Below, piece after piece: positions 35,523 through 48,655 of a stretch of 64,000 nt of DNA. Within the stretch, counting starts at the first letter, position 1, and the number at the start of each line of letters is the position of its first letter. Under the pieces are notes generated by a model. That model was not told where the DNA came from, did not search any database, and worked only from the letters and a program-made list of their open reading frames with translations. The translations under genes were made by a program, and so were the position numbers. This stretch comes from Hormiphora californensis (lineage: Eukaryota > Ctenophora > Tentaculata > Cydippida > Pleurobrachiidae), in NCBI GenBank assembly GCA_020137815.1, contig CM035352.1, positions 7,106,628-7,170,627 on the forward strand, given 5' to 3'.

Positions 35523-38500
35523 CTAGATGAGCCCATTAACATCCATGTAAAGCGGATACTCCACAGAATAGCGGAGTTTTAGTTTTGCTGTTCCCTCCGC
35601 CGGGATATCCACCGTCCACTCCACATTGTTCTGCCCGTTTATCCTAGCATTACACTCCTTCTTCTTCTTCACATCAGGCTCGTGCAGGATCACCTAGCAA
35701 GGGAAAAGGGATTAGACACAGATAAAATCCCCGATATCAGTTTAGGTGATCTCCAAAGAGAGATTGAGGTTTCTCCACCTCCAAAATGGGGACATTGGGA
35801 AATGGGGACATTGGGAAATGGGAAGGATTCAGGGGATTAGGGAACAGACTCACCTTAACTTTGTCGTCATTACTCTTGGGTAGTTGGTCAGTCACGAGAA
35901 TAGATACCGCCTCTCTTCTACCGTTTTTCAGGTCCATATCCTGTTAGAGAAGGCAGCGGTGAGTTTGATGGAGAGGGGGAAAAGCAATATACATAGTTAA
36001 CTCTTATTCATAATTAATCGTATCCAAACCTGAGTGTAGGATATAAAGTGTAGTTTGCTGCCTGATTCCTTGTGCTTCACCAGCGGTCTGTATGCAACCT
36101 TGATAGTTGGATCTGACCCAACTTCAACATCAAACTCCTCAGTAGGGCAAACATCCGGGATTGATGTCTGAAAATACGTCAAGGGTTAGAAATGGGGTGG
36201 GCGCTTGTCAGCGCAATAATCAGTTGTTCGTCATGGTGCGTAAAATTGGCGCGAATTAATTTGCGCGCATTCATCTGGAATTCAGTTTTCGCGCGTTCCA
36301 GTACCTTTCGACAAAAGTTCCCGTCCAAGAAGACATCAACGGAGCCTCCAAGCAGAGCGTAGGCACTGTCGTTCTTGGCAACAATCCTCAAGAAGGCATG
36401 AGGACAGACCCTTGGGCAACTTGAATAATGGAATGCAGAGGGCAGGTCTATCTTGGCAATGTGAACCTGAATAAAAATGAGCTGGATCAAAAGTAGCAAG
36501 CGGGGGATCTGGGATATTTTTAGTGTGTTTCCTCCCTTTTCTTCCCTCCCTTCTTTCCTCCCTGTCATTACTATAAAACACACACACACACACACAGAGG
36601 AGGAGCTGTTGAAAGAGCGTGGGAGAGGAGGGAAATATTGTAATATGGAGATATCCTTGGTAAAAAAGGGAGGAGACTGGATACAGATAGAGAGAGCTAC
36701 CATGAGATACACCCTTGGTAAAAAAGGGGAGGAGACATAGATAGAGAGGGGGTAAGATATACTCTGAAGATGTAGGGGAGGTATGGGGAGAGATGGAGGG
36801 AGGTAGGGGGAGAGATGAAGGTAGTCAGGTAGGGAGAGAGAGATGGAGGTAGCCAGGTAGGGAGAGATGGAGGTAGCCACTAGCCAGGTAGGGACAGTGA
36901 GAAAACTGGAGAGTTGTGAGCCAAGTGAGGACACCACCCGCCTACACACACATACACACACACACACACACCACTCCTAGAGTATAACAACTAGTGACAT
37001 CTGACTGAGTGACATTTTAAACACTCCCCCACACACACAATATCACACATTATTCTGTTTTATCCAATATATATATATCAATTTTAAACAACCCTCCGAC
37101 CCCCTCCTTCATTTCACATATAATTGCCTCTCCTCGATCCCCTCACATGTATAATATCGGTACAATATGCCCCTTTTACTTTGAATAGCGACCATTTCCT
37201 TGATCTACCGAACCATGACAGAAAGAATGAAAGAAAATGACGATGTGAGCCACACAACCGTTTCCCCCCTCTGTTACAGCTGTCTACTTCCACTAATCAA
37301 AACAGAATCAATCATTTGAATTGGTACCATCACCAACCCCACTCCATACGGTGTGCGGACTCTAGTGCTACACTCTAAGTCTAAAGAGGACTCTATATCT
37401 AAATTTAGATTTAGATAAAGAGTCCAAATAATTCTAAACTCTAGGAGGACTCTTTATCTAAAAAGTCTACACAGGGCGGACTCTTTATCTAAAAAGTCTA
37501 AACAAAGTGGACTCTATATCTACATAAATCTAAATTAGATATAGAGTCCGCCTTTCGCCGCGAACTCGAGATTTCGGCCGTTAGGCCGGAAACGAGAGTT
37601 TGCTCTACCCCTATACTAATTTAGAAGTGTTAGGGCCGTTATTTGGGTTCGAGGTTAGGGTTAGGGTTAGTGTTAGGGTTAGGTTTTGGGTTGGGTTAGG
37701 ATTTTAGACATAGAGTCCGGGTTGGAGGATTTGGCGCCAAAATGTACTAGAGGACTCTATATCTAAAAATTCTACACAGGGCGGACTCTTTATCTAAAAA
37801 GTCTACACAGGGAGGACTCTTTATCTAAACTTTTTTCAAAATCTAACTGTAGATAAAGAGTCCGTTTTTAGATATAGAGTCCGCCTTGGATTTAGATAAA
37901 GAGTCCGTTAGCACTAGAGTCCGCCCACCACTCCATACCTCCTCAAAGGTACCACAACTAAAGGTTACACACAACTGTCAACTATGTAGTATGTACCCCT
38001 TCAAAGCTACAACTGTAGTCACTAACCTTGTGTCCAGCCTTGTCACTAGGTATAGTAACCTCCTCCCCTGTAACTCCATAGGTAGTACTGATTGCAACAG
38101 GTCGTCCCTCCACTGACGCTATTGTTTCCTCCAGGGCTATATCTTTAAAGTCAACTGCCTGAAAACGAGAGAGTGCACTGAGTATTGGAGGGGTTAGGGG
38201 GATAGAGTGTTTGGGTGCTGAACGAGAGGGTGGCCGGTGGGGATAGTTCATCAGGGTGTTTTTGTGCTGACTGCTGGGAGTTATAATAGTGCCTCAGAAC
38301 TAGTTGTAGTTGTGGCGATTCTCTCAAAATATTGATATTGATCAGGTGAAATCATCTGAATTGACACCGTGTTCCATCAAGATATACCAGGAGAGGAATA
38401 GAAAATGGTCAGCTAAACGTATGGTGAAATTAATGGTTATATTTCTCAGGGAATTTCTCAGGAAATTTGTGTGATCTCAGGGAGTTTGTACTTTACTTGA

Positions 38501-39236
38501 AGACTGGGAGAAAGGTAGTCACACACAGACAACCTACAACATGTTAGCGGAAGGTGTTTAGATCATAGTGTGTGTGAGAGGAGAAAGAGACACAGAATGA
38601 GAAAGAGATAGAGAGAAAATTAATAACATATCCCAAGATCCTGTAGGGAAATAACTGCCCAGTTAGTTGTAAGGATGCCTAGTATATTACGTAACTCTAA
38701 TGAAGGAAGGCACGATGAACAGCTTGGGTGGCTCACACACATATTGAGCTCTGTGCGATCAAGGAACGGTACTGTACTTGTGAATGACAACCAGAATGAT
38801 ATCTAATTTTTACCCCATTTGGTGGGGACAGAATTAGTTATTAAACCCTTGGCAGGCATTACGACAATTCTGGGTAGTCACTGATTCCCTCTACTTCAAG
38901 AGTTCATGTTTTATATTGGTGGCGCGGCCACCCCTACACTGGCCGCGCGAAGCGCGGCAAGCGAAGCCCGCGAAGGGGATCTCATCACCAAATGTTAATA
39001 GTAAAAGAGAAGTCAAATGTTTTTGAGGGATCTCGATTCTTGAGATGGAACCCAAGAACTCACCAGATTCTCCTCACTCCCATGCTCGTATCCCACTCCC
39101 CCATTAAGTTGGTGAGTTGCGGGAGCTGTATCCTCGTCTATAGATTCCGTCGTAGGGATCTTAATGGCCTTCTCTAAGTGGGGTGGAGAGAGTTAGAGTG
39201 AGGGAGAGAGAGGGATGGAGGGAGAGAGAGAGAGAG

Positions 39237-39281
<45 letters not shown>

Positions 39282-39497
39282 AAGAGAGAGAGAGAGAGAA
39301 AAGTGTGCAGTAAAAATTGCAAGTCTGTAGTGCGTTCTATACAATACACCACCCAATTATGGAAAATCTTCCTGAGCAACAAACAAACGAACAAACAAAC
39401 ACGCATAGTCGGATGAGGGATTGAACAGCGCAAACATAATTATGATTTAAACTACTGTAAATCTTTCTAAAGATAGATCCTTTTCTCTCTCTCTCCC

Positions 39498-39595
<98 letters not shown>

Positions 39596-40755
39596 CTCCC
39601 TACCTACCCACCTTTATGCAAGATTGTCTGTCTGTCGGGTACAAATAAGTTAGACACATGTACAATGCTCCGGGGTTTCCTTCTCAATGACAAAGTCCCC
39701 GACGTTACAACTACTCAGTCTGTCTGCCGATATCACACTATCCGGGGTCCCTGGTCTGTCATAGTTGTTGGGGTTGAGCTGTGTCTGTGTCTGTTGCTGT
39801 TACCTGACTTCTTTCTCCTGACACTCGCCCCTCCCGATCTGGATCTCTTAATGGCACCACTGTTACTCATTCGGCTGTAGAGTTCGTGGGTACCAAGGGT
39901 GGGGAGACCTGGGGGAGTGTTTTGGTAGGGAGACTTAGGGTAATGATGGGTTATATGTCATATGGTATGAACAAAACGGACTGAGATAAAAACTGGGATT
40001 ACCTCCGGTACTTGGGGAGGCAGTACTGAGACTGATCTTGGCATCGACCCAATCCTCACCCGTGCTTTGTGTTACTAAACCGAAATACAGGACCTGGGAA
40101 TGATATAATATAGTGTGTTAGGGAAGGAGAGGGGTTGAGAGATGGGCGGGTTGCAGGGGAAAAAAAGGAAGGAGAGGGGTTGAGAGAGGGGTTGCAGAAG
40201 ATAAAAGGAAGGAAAGTTCTGTACAGCCGCACACCATTGCACAGATTGATTCCTCTACTCAACACTCAACTCTGAATGCTACCAACAATAAAGCACATTT
40301 CACCATGATCTATTCTATCCTTTCTTATCATTCTCTTTTTCTCGCAGATGAATGATCAGGATCTGTTCATATAGTAGCAACGCATGACGTGTTACTGCTC
40401 TAACTTAGTGTGCATGTGAGAGAGAGAAAGAGAGATTTGAAGTCCGAACAAAACATGAGCTTCATCCTATGACTATGTACTTCCACTATAATGGAGAGTT
40501 GAACTAAACAGTAGAAATGATTGTCTTTAATGAAATCTACTTCGGATTAAAATTAATCTGACCACCATAAACCACTAATTCATTCTCCCATTCTCATTTC
40601 CATTTCTCTCTCCCCTCCCTCCCTCCCCTCTCTCTCTCTACTTAACTCAAGAACCTACACTATTAACTGACTACATGTGTTAGGCCAATACAGGTTGGTC
40701 AGCGGGAAAGCTTGACTGTGGATGCATAGCGTTTACATGCAAGTGTTTGAAGAGG

Positions 40756-40836
<81 letters not shown>

Positions 40837-43800
40837 GGAAAGAGAGAGATAGAGAGAAAGAAAGATTATAACTTAATGTCACTGTATGTCTGCAACACGT
40901 TGTATTATATGACTCAGCCTATTCCTAAAGAGTCGAGGACTATTCTGGAATGGTGAATAATGCCCATGTCACAGCTGTATTAGGTAGTACCATACATTTA
41001 ATGGGAAGGGTTCCGGTTGTACCCACTGGGTACACCGTGCATAGTTCCTGCAATATGAAATGGAAATTATAATAATGTAGGAGGGAGGGGCCGCCAATAG
41101 AAGATCCTGCAACAAACATGTGTAATTGTAGCTGCACACATTATTATGAGGAAAATGAGCGTGCCGGAAATCACAATCTTTGCTCCCACAACTACAACTC
41201 TGCCTCTCTCTCTCTCTCTCTCTCTCTCTATATCTCTCACTCTCTCCATCTCTCTCTCCTTCTTCTTTCACGCAGACTCACGTACACATGCGAATGAGTT
41301 ATGTTCATTGTACATGATCTTGTCTTCCATCTTATGCAGATTGGTAGATTCATCAATTATTATCCTATCTAGAATCAACGGTACTACCCGCATCCTCCAT
41401 ATCCTTAAATCGATAGTGTTTACGCAGTGTTTACGCAATGAATACAGAGCGAATACGCAGTGAATACAGAGTGAATACGCAGTGTTTAGGTTCAAAACAT
41501 GGCACTTTTGGACACTCTCACTCCTCAGTCCTCGGTCCTAGACCGTGCATTCTGATTCAATTTACAAAGAGGGTGCGAGCCCTCAAGGCTCTTGAAAACC
41601 CATACTGGCTGATCTACTTGAATAAAGAGAGAGATTAGGACTTGGGAGAGACAGGGAGAGAAAGATAAAATTAGAGATTCTACAATTAGGAAAATTTTGT
41701 ATAGTACTGATACTCTGTGTTGTATTCACATAATATGCATATGTAATTATATCCCAGCAGGGCTTAGAGCAACTGATCTCCGATCTTTTACAGTTTACAC
41801 TCCCAGTCATATATTCAAATATAATAGCCTACTAACTGATATAATAAAGATTCAAGGGACCTAACTAAACAAACAAAATAGAGAGATAGAACGATAGGGA
41901 GATACGAGTACAGATGGAAAGGTACCTTTAGGTTTTTGTCCCGGGAGTGAACTCGTAGATCGTACTTTGGCACCCAACCCGCGTCCGACACAACATAACT
42001 AACAAACAACTTTATATCCTCTTGATCGTACGCTTCAATAAGGATTTCAACCTCCCTGGAGAGAGATGGGGTGTGAGAGAGTGGGTTAGATGGGGCAATG
42101 TACACTTGCATGATAGTACTTAGTAGGGGTCAGGGGTGAGCGGTATGATACTTTTAAGGAGAGAGAGGGATGTGTAGTTAGATTGGCGCGACGAGTGGTT
42201 AGACGATAGGGCATAGTTGGTGGCGTGAGATTGGTGGGAATGAAATTATCGGTAGAAGGGAAGGTACTCCCTTCCGTTTTTTAAAGACAAGAAGAAATTA
42301 CAGAATTAAGCTCATAATCTCTCTCTCCCACTAATCCATTCTCTCTACTCCATTCATTCCAAATTATTAACACGTGATATGAATGACACGTGAGATCCAT
42401 ACCTGCTAACGATACCATCCTTTGTGGGATCTGTCGAGTTTATCTCCTCAACAATATTTTTCAGTTTCTTATCGAGTTCCATCCTCTCTTCTTTTATCTG
42501 GAAATAATTGTAGATTCAAGATTCAAGATTCAAATTAAAAATTACTTAACAATAATATTATTGTCATATAACTATAAAAAAGTGGGAGTAGGAGGGGTAG
42601 AGAGAGGGTTCAGGGGGGTTGAGAGGAGAGGTATGGTGGGCGGTGGTAGTGTGTGTATTATGGGTTGATGATGGTGTGAATTAGGTGAGAGAGATGATGA
42701 TTGATATGTGAGGGGAAGACATGACCACGAAGGGAGGTTCTGTCTTGATCAGTTAGGCGGTCTCGAGCTGATTTGGTGCGGGTGCATTCATTCAGCATGT
42801 GCCACTCATCTTGGATGATGGGGTCGAAGAAAGGGAGGGCACGCAGAAGAGGTATAGACTCGGGTGAGAAGCAATCATCACAGAGGCGCTCAGATCTGTC
42901 AGTTTTGTTATGGCGTCCGGTTTCGATTTTTAGGCGGTGGGTACTCGTTCTTAACTTGATGAAGTCAGGTGCCGTCCTTCTTTCTAGGTAATCCTCAAAG
43001 CCATGTCCGGTCTTGACACTGTTGTAGAATTCAAGCTTCCGGTTGCTGTGGCGAATATCGTCCCATTGGGTCCAAAACCAATCTGAGATACGGGCCTGCA
43101 CGAGTTGGGAGTTAGGGAGAAGTGTCTTCTGCGGGTGGTGGGCATTGGAGTCGAATATCTCGGAGGTCCTTAGGACACTTTGATACCAGGGCAACTGTAG
43201 TCGCTTCTGTTCGTTATAGGCGTGTACGACTAGCTTGCTTTGGTTGTCGAGAGTGTTGCTCATGATACATAGTCTATTGTGGAAGTCCAGCAGGTGTTTG
43301 CTGTTTCTTACGGCCAGGGGGACTCTATCAGTGTCCCCGTAGAGTGGAGGTAGCGGTGTGTTTTTCCGAAGTCCTAGTAGCCATCTCAGAAAGCTGGTTT
43401 GACATTTTTCTGTTTGGTCGTCCCAGATGTCCTTCGATGTAGTTTTCACATGCTTCCCGTTTAGAGATGTCTTGAGAAATCTTGTTTCGTGCAGCCAGAT
43501 AGCTGATGCATACCCTGCTACAGGTGCTACCAGAGCATCAAATAGTTTTAGGGCCGCTTGCTTGGATATTGATCTGATATCCACTATTCTTTTTATGGCG
43601 AAAATGCTCCGCATGCTCTTGATTCTCAGTTGTTTTTGGGCTTCTCGTAGGTTACCATTCACCGAGAAAGTCAAACCGAGATATTGATAGGTCTTGGTTG
43701 ATGGGATGTGTGAGTCGCCGTAGAGAAAGCCGTTGGATTCTTTGAGTTTCCTCCCAGCTTGGTTAAAGACCATTATAGCCGTTTTTTCGGTGTTAACGGT

Positions 43801-46800
43801 AAGATCCCAATCAGAGCAGAACCGGTAGAGGGCATCGAGGAGTTTTTGTAGACCCTTAGCCGAGGTTGACATAAGTACCAGATCATCAGCCCAGAGCAAG
43901 TGAGTCACTAGGGCTGTTCCTAGTGCTACTGGGTCAGATTTTAGGTCTTTATCATTGAGTATTTTGGATAGGTCCAAGAGGAAACACTTGAAAAGCTCTG
44001 GACTTGTGACATGCCCTTGTTCTGTACCAATTTGGATGTCAATGAGATCAGAGAGTTTCTGAGCTAGTTTTAGGCGAGCCTTGGAGTTGTTGTACATGTG
44101 GTCGAGTACATTGAAGAACTTCCCACGAACTCCAAGGTTTAGCAGTTTTAGGAGAAGGGCGTCTCTGCTGAGGCCATCGAATGCCTTACGAAAGTCGATA
44201 AAGCAAGTGTAGAGCCTTCCTTTGTTCTGTATTCCTTTCTGAATGGCAGTATGGAGTGTTAAAAGGTGGTCACTGGTTTGAGCACCCTTCACAAAGCCTT
44301 GTTGGTTGGGCGGGTCCGGGCAGTGAGTCTTCCTGAAGTTCACTAGGCGCTCCAGATAGATGGCGGAGAAGACACGCCCCAGACTGCTCCCTACAGCAAT
44401 GGCTCGGTAGTTGTTAGGGTCATGTTTGGGCCCTTTTTTGTGGATAGGTGTTATAACCGTAGTGTTCCAAGGGTACACGCCGTGTTCGAGGCATTGGTTA
44501 TACAGATGTGTGAGTAGCTGTATCGTGTTGGGACATGCCTCTTTGAGTAGTTCGTTAGGTATTCCATCAATGCCTGGCGATTTGCCCCTTTTTAGATCCT
44601 TGATAGCCTTTTCGACATCATTACTGCATATAGGTTGGTTGAGTGCACTTTCCAGTTCTGATTGCAGATTGATTTTAGTATGGATGTCAGCTTTCCAGGT
44701 GTCAGTTTTCTCGTTCTGATTTTTGGAGTAAAGCTGATTGAAGAAGCTGTGGAAGTCGGTCATATGAGAGATGCTGAGTTCCTCTTTTTGATCGAATTGC
44801 TGTTTCAGTTCCTCGATTGTGTCCCAGTTCAATGTTTTGGATGAGAGAATTCTGCTGCTCAAGTTTTGCTTGAGCTGGCTCTTCTTGTTCCTCATTGTTC
44901 GACGATACAATCGTTTCTGCTGGTGGTAGAGGTCTTTGATCCTGGGGTTAGCAGTTTTCCCCTTGCCCTGGGCTCGTGCAAGGCGGTTGGTTTCAAAGCG
45001 TAGGATGTCACACTCTTTATCATACCATTTAGATTTCGTGTATCGTTTTTTGTGCTTCTTTTTCTTGTCTACAGCTGGTTCAGTGCTTTTGAGTTGGGCG
45101 GCAAGCAGATCTGATATTTTTTGGTTCATGGTGTACACATCATCACGGCAATTGCAGGTTGTCCGGATTAACCCAGAGATAGCATCAGAGTCCTTCATTT
45201 GCCGTTCTTTGAGTAGCTGGGCGGTAGTGTCTTTCCATTTGGTTCGCCGAGGAGCGTCTGGTATAATTGAGGGTTATTTGAGGGTTAATTGGGGGTTTCA
45301 ATAGTTTTATGGGGAACACACGAACATTGCTTGGTGAGATTATTACGAGTGTAATCACCCATCTCTACTAACAATCATACGGCTAGAACATTTACAGGTG
45401 CAATTTCACTGCACACACACAGAAGAATAGGTCAGCAGTAGAATCTCTGTAAAGTTTCTACTCTCTTCCTTTTCCATTTAGCTCAACTACCAGAACACAG
45501 AGAAAGGACAGCCACAAAGAACAAAAGGAACTCATACCTTATTCAAGCCCGCAGTAATGTTCTGTGTCTGTTCCTCATACATGGGGAGGAACTTGGCGAC
45601 CATATCCAAGGAACTCATACTGAGCGAGTCAAAACAATCCTGGTGAAGTGAATTGTTATTGATGAAGTATCAGGAAAAAGATTCAATATTTGTGGAAGTA
45701 GAGAAGTATATATTCAGGAACAAGATTTGTGGCGTAAGTATTGATACTCTATATTTATCTAGCCAACGTTGGTGGGAGTGTGACGGCACACGCCTGATTA
45801 TTCAAGCTCACACAACATATACCTATATCTAGAATTGGTAACGATCTTACCTCAACCCCCCCCCCCCCCCAATTGTCGCACATATAATCGCAACATGTGT
45901 AGTGGTGGGCACTCTGCCAATACCTAGCTAAATAAAGTACTCCTCGAGCACTAGCTAATTAAAGTACTCCTCGAGCACTAGCTAATTAAAGTACTCCTCG
46001 AGCACTAGCTAATTAAAGTACTCCTCGAGCACTAGCTAATTAAAGTAATCCTCGAGCACTAGCTAATTAAAGTAATCCTCGAGCACTAGCTAATTAAAGT
46101 ACTCCTCGAGCACTAGCTAATTAAAGTACTCCTCGAGCACTAGCTAATTAAAGTACTCCTCGAGCACTAGCTAATTAAAGTACTCCTCGAGCACTAGCTA
46201 ATTAAAGTATTCCTCGAGCACTAGCTAATTAAAGTACTCCTCGACCACTAGCTAATTAAAGTAATCCTCGAGCACTAGCTAATTAAAGTACTCCTCTAGC
46301 ACTAGCTAATTAAAGTACTCCTCGACCACTAGCTAATTAAAGTACTCCTCGAGCACTAGCTAATTAAAGTAATCCTCGAGCACTAGCTAATTAAAGTAAT
46401 CCTCGAGCACTAGCTAATTAAAGTACTCCTCGAGCACTAGCTAATTAAAGTACTCCTCGAGCACTAGCTAATTAAAGTACTCCTCGAGCACTAGCTAATT
46501 AAAGTACTCCTCGAGCACTAGCTAATTAAAGTATTCCTCGAGCACTAGCTAATTAAAGTACTCCTCGACCACTAGCTAATTAAAGTAATCCTCGAGCACT
46601 AGCTAATTAAAGTACTCCTCTAGCACTAGCTAATTAAAGTACTCCTCGAGCACTAGCTAATTAAAGTACTCCTCGAGCACTAGCTAATTAAAGTACTCCT
46701 CGAGCACTAGCTAATTAAAGTACTCCTCGAAAAGTACTCCTCGAGCACTAACTAATTAAAGTACTCCTCGAAAAGTACTCCTCGAGCACTAGCTAAAACT

Positions 46801-47553
46801 AAATTAAAGTACTACCTGGGGAGTATCCTTGGAGTGAATGAGCTTGTTCGCGAATGCCTCAAGTACCTCCCGCTGCTTTTTTCAGTGTGTGTTCCTTAGA
46901 GTCAAGTGCGGCTGCCTCCTGATGGTATAACGTCAGGGTTTCAGTCCTGGCTTCCTGTAATTGTTCTCTGTCTTTGTGGGTCAGTTGTAGGCAGCATTAC
47001 AGTTCAGTACAGCAACTCAGTGATTTATTGGGGTCGGTAAAGTGCAGCAGATCAATGATTTATGTCAGCAATATCAGTCAAACAAAGTCAGCAATATCAG
47101 TCACACAAAGTCAGCAATATCAGTGTCACACAGAGTCAGCACGTTACCTTCAGCATTTCGGCCTGTTTCAACTTCAGCTCGTCTAATTTCCCGTTCGCCT
47201 CCGCATACTCATCCAGTACACTACGGGTGGTGAAGTTAACCTCGTTTAGGATGGAATTTCCACCAATGAGGACTCGGATAGTGGAGGGGTCGACACACTT
47301 GGACATGTTCGTCATCCTAATTTGAGAGATTCCCTCCTCTACTGTCGCAGTGATTCTTCGAGTAACCTGGAAAGAGACGAAACATTAACTAATCGCATCA
47401 ATATTAGGACTTTATTTTATTACAAACCTCTGCTTTGTCGGGGTAGACAACGACATTGAGAATGGGACAAGTTGCAGCATCAAAACTTGGAATTTTGCTG
47501 ATCTCAACCGGCGCCACAACTGATTTTTGCGAAGGTGTTGACCGCAACGACAT
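35523..47553 (-). CDS. DUF4139/DUF4140 (mucoidy inhibitor A-like, F37C4.5 family) protein, 14 exons
   Basis: Exons on the minus strand: 47553-47428 (ATG), 47366-47148, 46954-46816, 45639-45538, 42497-42403, 42055-41926, 40093-40003, 39908-39804, 39173-39064, 38158-38027, 36466-36305, 36167-36030, 35940-35854 and 35693-35523 (stop). All junctions agree in phase, giving about 601 aa. The N-terminal DUF4140 half has [17 protein letters not shown] and a coiled-coil-like stretch ([14 protein letters not shown]). The DUF4139 half has [58 protein letters not shown] and a VEYP end. Biochemical role unknown; the family is conserved from bacteria to invertebrates. One frame slip lies in exon 3: an extra A in a six-A run (46880s, TTTTTT on the + strand) must be skipped to read [15 protein letters not shown]. 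Intron 3 holds a satellite and intron 4 a LINE in the same orientation. Confidence 0.88.
37350..37929. mobile_element. Mutator-like MITE with 9-bp duplication, GGACTCTATATCTAAA repeats
   Basis: Termini GGTGTGCGGACTCTAGTGCT and, inverted, GGTGGGCGGACTCTAGTGCT; flanks ACTCCATAC at 37341-37349 and 37930-37938. The body is built of GGACTCTATATCTAAA/TTTAGATAAAGAGTCC modules in both directions and a TTAGGG-like run near 37660-37690. It is inserted in an intron of the DUF4139 gene. Confidence 0.88.
39180..39300. repeat. (GA)n microsatellite
   Basis: GA-rich run with GATA interruptions, beginning just upstream (in the - gene) of the exon 39173-39064. Confidence 0.9.
39484..39598. repeat. (TC)n microsatellite
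   Basis: More than 100 bp of CT dinucleotides in an intron of the DUF4139 gene. Confidence 0.95.
40755..40860. repeat. (GA)n microsatellite
   Basis: GA repeat, about 75 bp pure and then degenerate, in an intron of the DUF4139 gene. Confidence 0.95.
42520..45270 (-). mobile_element. Non-LTR (LINE) retrotransposon, 5'-truncated, intact RT frame
   Basis: One open frame of 846 codons from the ATG at 45198 to the stop at 42658, and open about 25 codons further upstream to a TAA. Reverse transcriptase signatures in order: [20 protein letters not shown] (fingers), [30 protein letters not shown] (catalytic Asp block A), [21 protein letters not shown] (block C, with W before ADD where F or Y is usual) and TAIMVFN. 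The C-terminus has a CxxC...H...C zinc motif (LCDDC, then EWHMLNEC). There is no apurinic endonuclease upstream, so the 5' end is missing. The 3' tail carries TTGAATC repeats (about 42517-42540). It lies in intron 4 of the DUF4139 gene, same strand. Confidence 0.9.
45925..46800. repeat. 27-bp satellite, about 32 copies
   Basis: The unit is CTAGCTAATTAAAGTACTCC followed by TCGAGCA. Variants (TAATCC, TATTCC, CGACCA) recur in the same order in two blocks, showing higher-order duplication. It fills most of intron 3 of the DUF4139 gene and ends about 20 bp from the exon 3 donor. Confidence 0.95.
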
Positions 47554-47859
47554 CTCTACAGAGAATGGGTAAAATGATGACGTGTATTCTAGGGCCTAGC
47601 TGATTCAGAACGCTAAAAGGGTTTAAGCAGAAGTTTAAACAGAAAGGAATAAGCTGCCAGCTGTTTTAGTGCAGCTCTCCCATATTCAAATATGAATCAT
47701 TGTTGCTTTCATGCGTTAAGAGTTTCTTGTAACCGAACGAGTTTGAACTGGCACCAACCCTGTTTGGCGGCGCGGCGACGGCCCGATCTAAGAAATAAGC
47801 GACCTTTGAGATCGAGAATCAAAATTTCAAAACGGGGTCTGCCCATATTTTAACTTTGC

Positions 47860-48380
47860 CCTTTGCTGACGGGCGCTGTTACGATCTGGGTGTTTCGTGG
47901 CCTATTTACAGGTGCGTGCTGCCAAAAAAGTTGATTCACTAAAATGGCTCTAACCGCTAAACCACTCAACCGTTTTAGCTAATTCAAAGTTTATCTGGTA
48001 GGAAATGTCAAGGCCTAACCCCAACCCAAACCCCAACCCTAACCCTAACCCTACTTTAGCCCTAACCCTAAAACGCCGTTTGTCAGGGGCGCGATTATAA
48101 TCTGGGTGCCTTGCAGCCTGTTTACAGGTGCGCGCTGCCAAAAGAGTATACTTAGACCGACTTTTTTCAACCGGCTATAGCCATGGAACCACATGGCCGA
48201 TTTGTGTAAACTAAACGGTATCAGTTAGAGAATCGATAGCCCTAACCGGTAACCCCAAACCAAACCCTAACCAGACCCTAACGGATAGCCCTAACCCGTC
48301 GCGCGCGCCAAAACTACGGATTGTTAGCAATGAAAGGCACCCAGATTTTAACGTTTTCCGTTTGTCAGCACTCACGAAAC
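47860..48380. repeat. Diverged direct repeats with TTAGGG-like tracts
   Basis: A block at about 47870-47935 (GATCTGGGTGTTTCGTGGCC, TTTACAGGTGCGTGCTGCC) is repeated, diverged, at about 48088-48150. Between and after them lie CCCTAACCCTAA-type tracts (48015-48075 and 48240-48300). The block sits between the two divergently oriented units (DUF4139 gene start, RT element) and probably belongs to the latter's 5' region. Confidence 0.6.
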
Positions 48381-48655
48381 AGTGTTTCGGAAACACCCAG
48401 ATTTTATGGCTGGCCGCGCTGATTGGCCAACGTAAACAAACGCTGCAAGCGGTGAAGCGCGCGAGAAATTTGACTTTTAACGATGCATTTTTATTTTCGT
48501 GCGCGTTTTAAAATCGCGTGGGCCGCGGCCGTGTTTTTTACTTTTTTAAACAATTTCAAACTTTTCAACACTACTTTAAACAAATTAATTTGAGGATGAG
48601 CAACCGCCCGTACGGGCAGTCCTAAAACGAAGCCATCAGTCTATGACCGATTATA

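Noticed and set aside
36179-36967. 262-codon minus-strand frame
   Set aside because: Only the inner part (36466-36305) is a DUF4139 exon; the rest is read-through of introns and a CA repeat.
40972-41047. Extra exon of the DUF4139 gene ([13 protein letters not shown] frame)
   Set aside because: Has a fair acceptor but runs to a stop and breaks the phase between 42055-41926 and 40093-40003, which join directly and match the family.
45925-46800. CRISPR array (regular 27-bp repeats)
   Set aside because: Units are contiguous with no unique spacers; eukaryotic intronic satellite.
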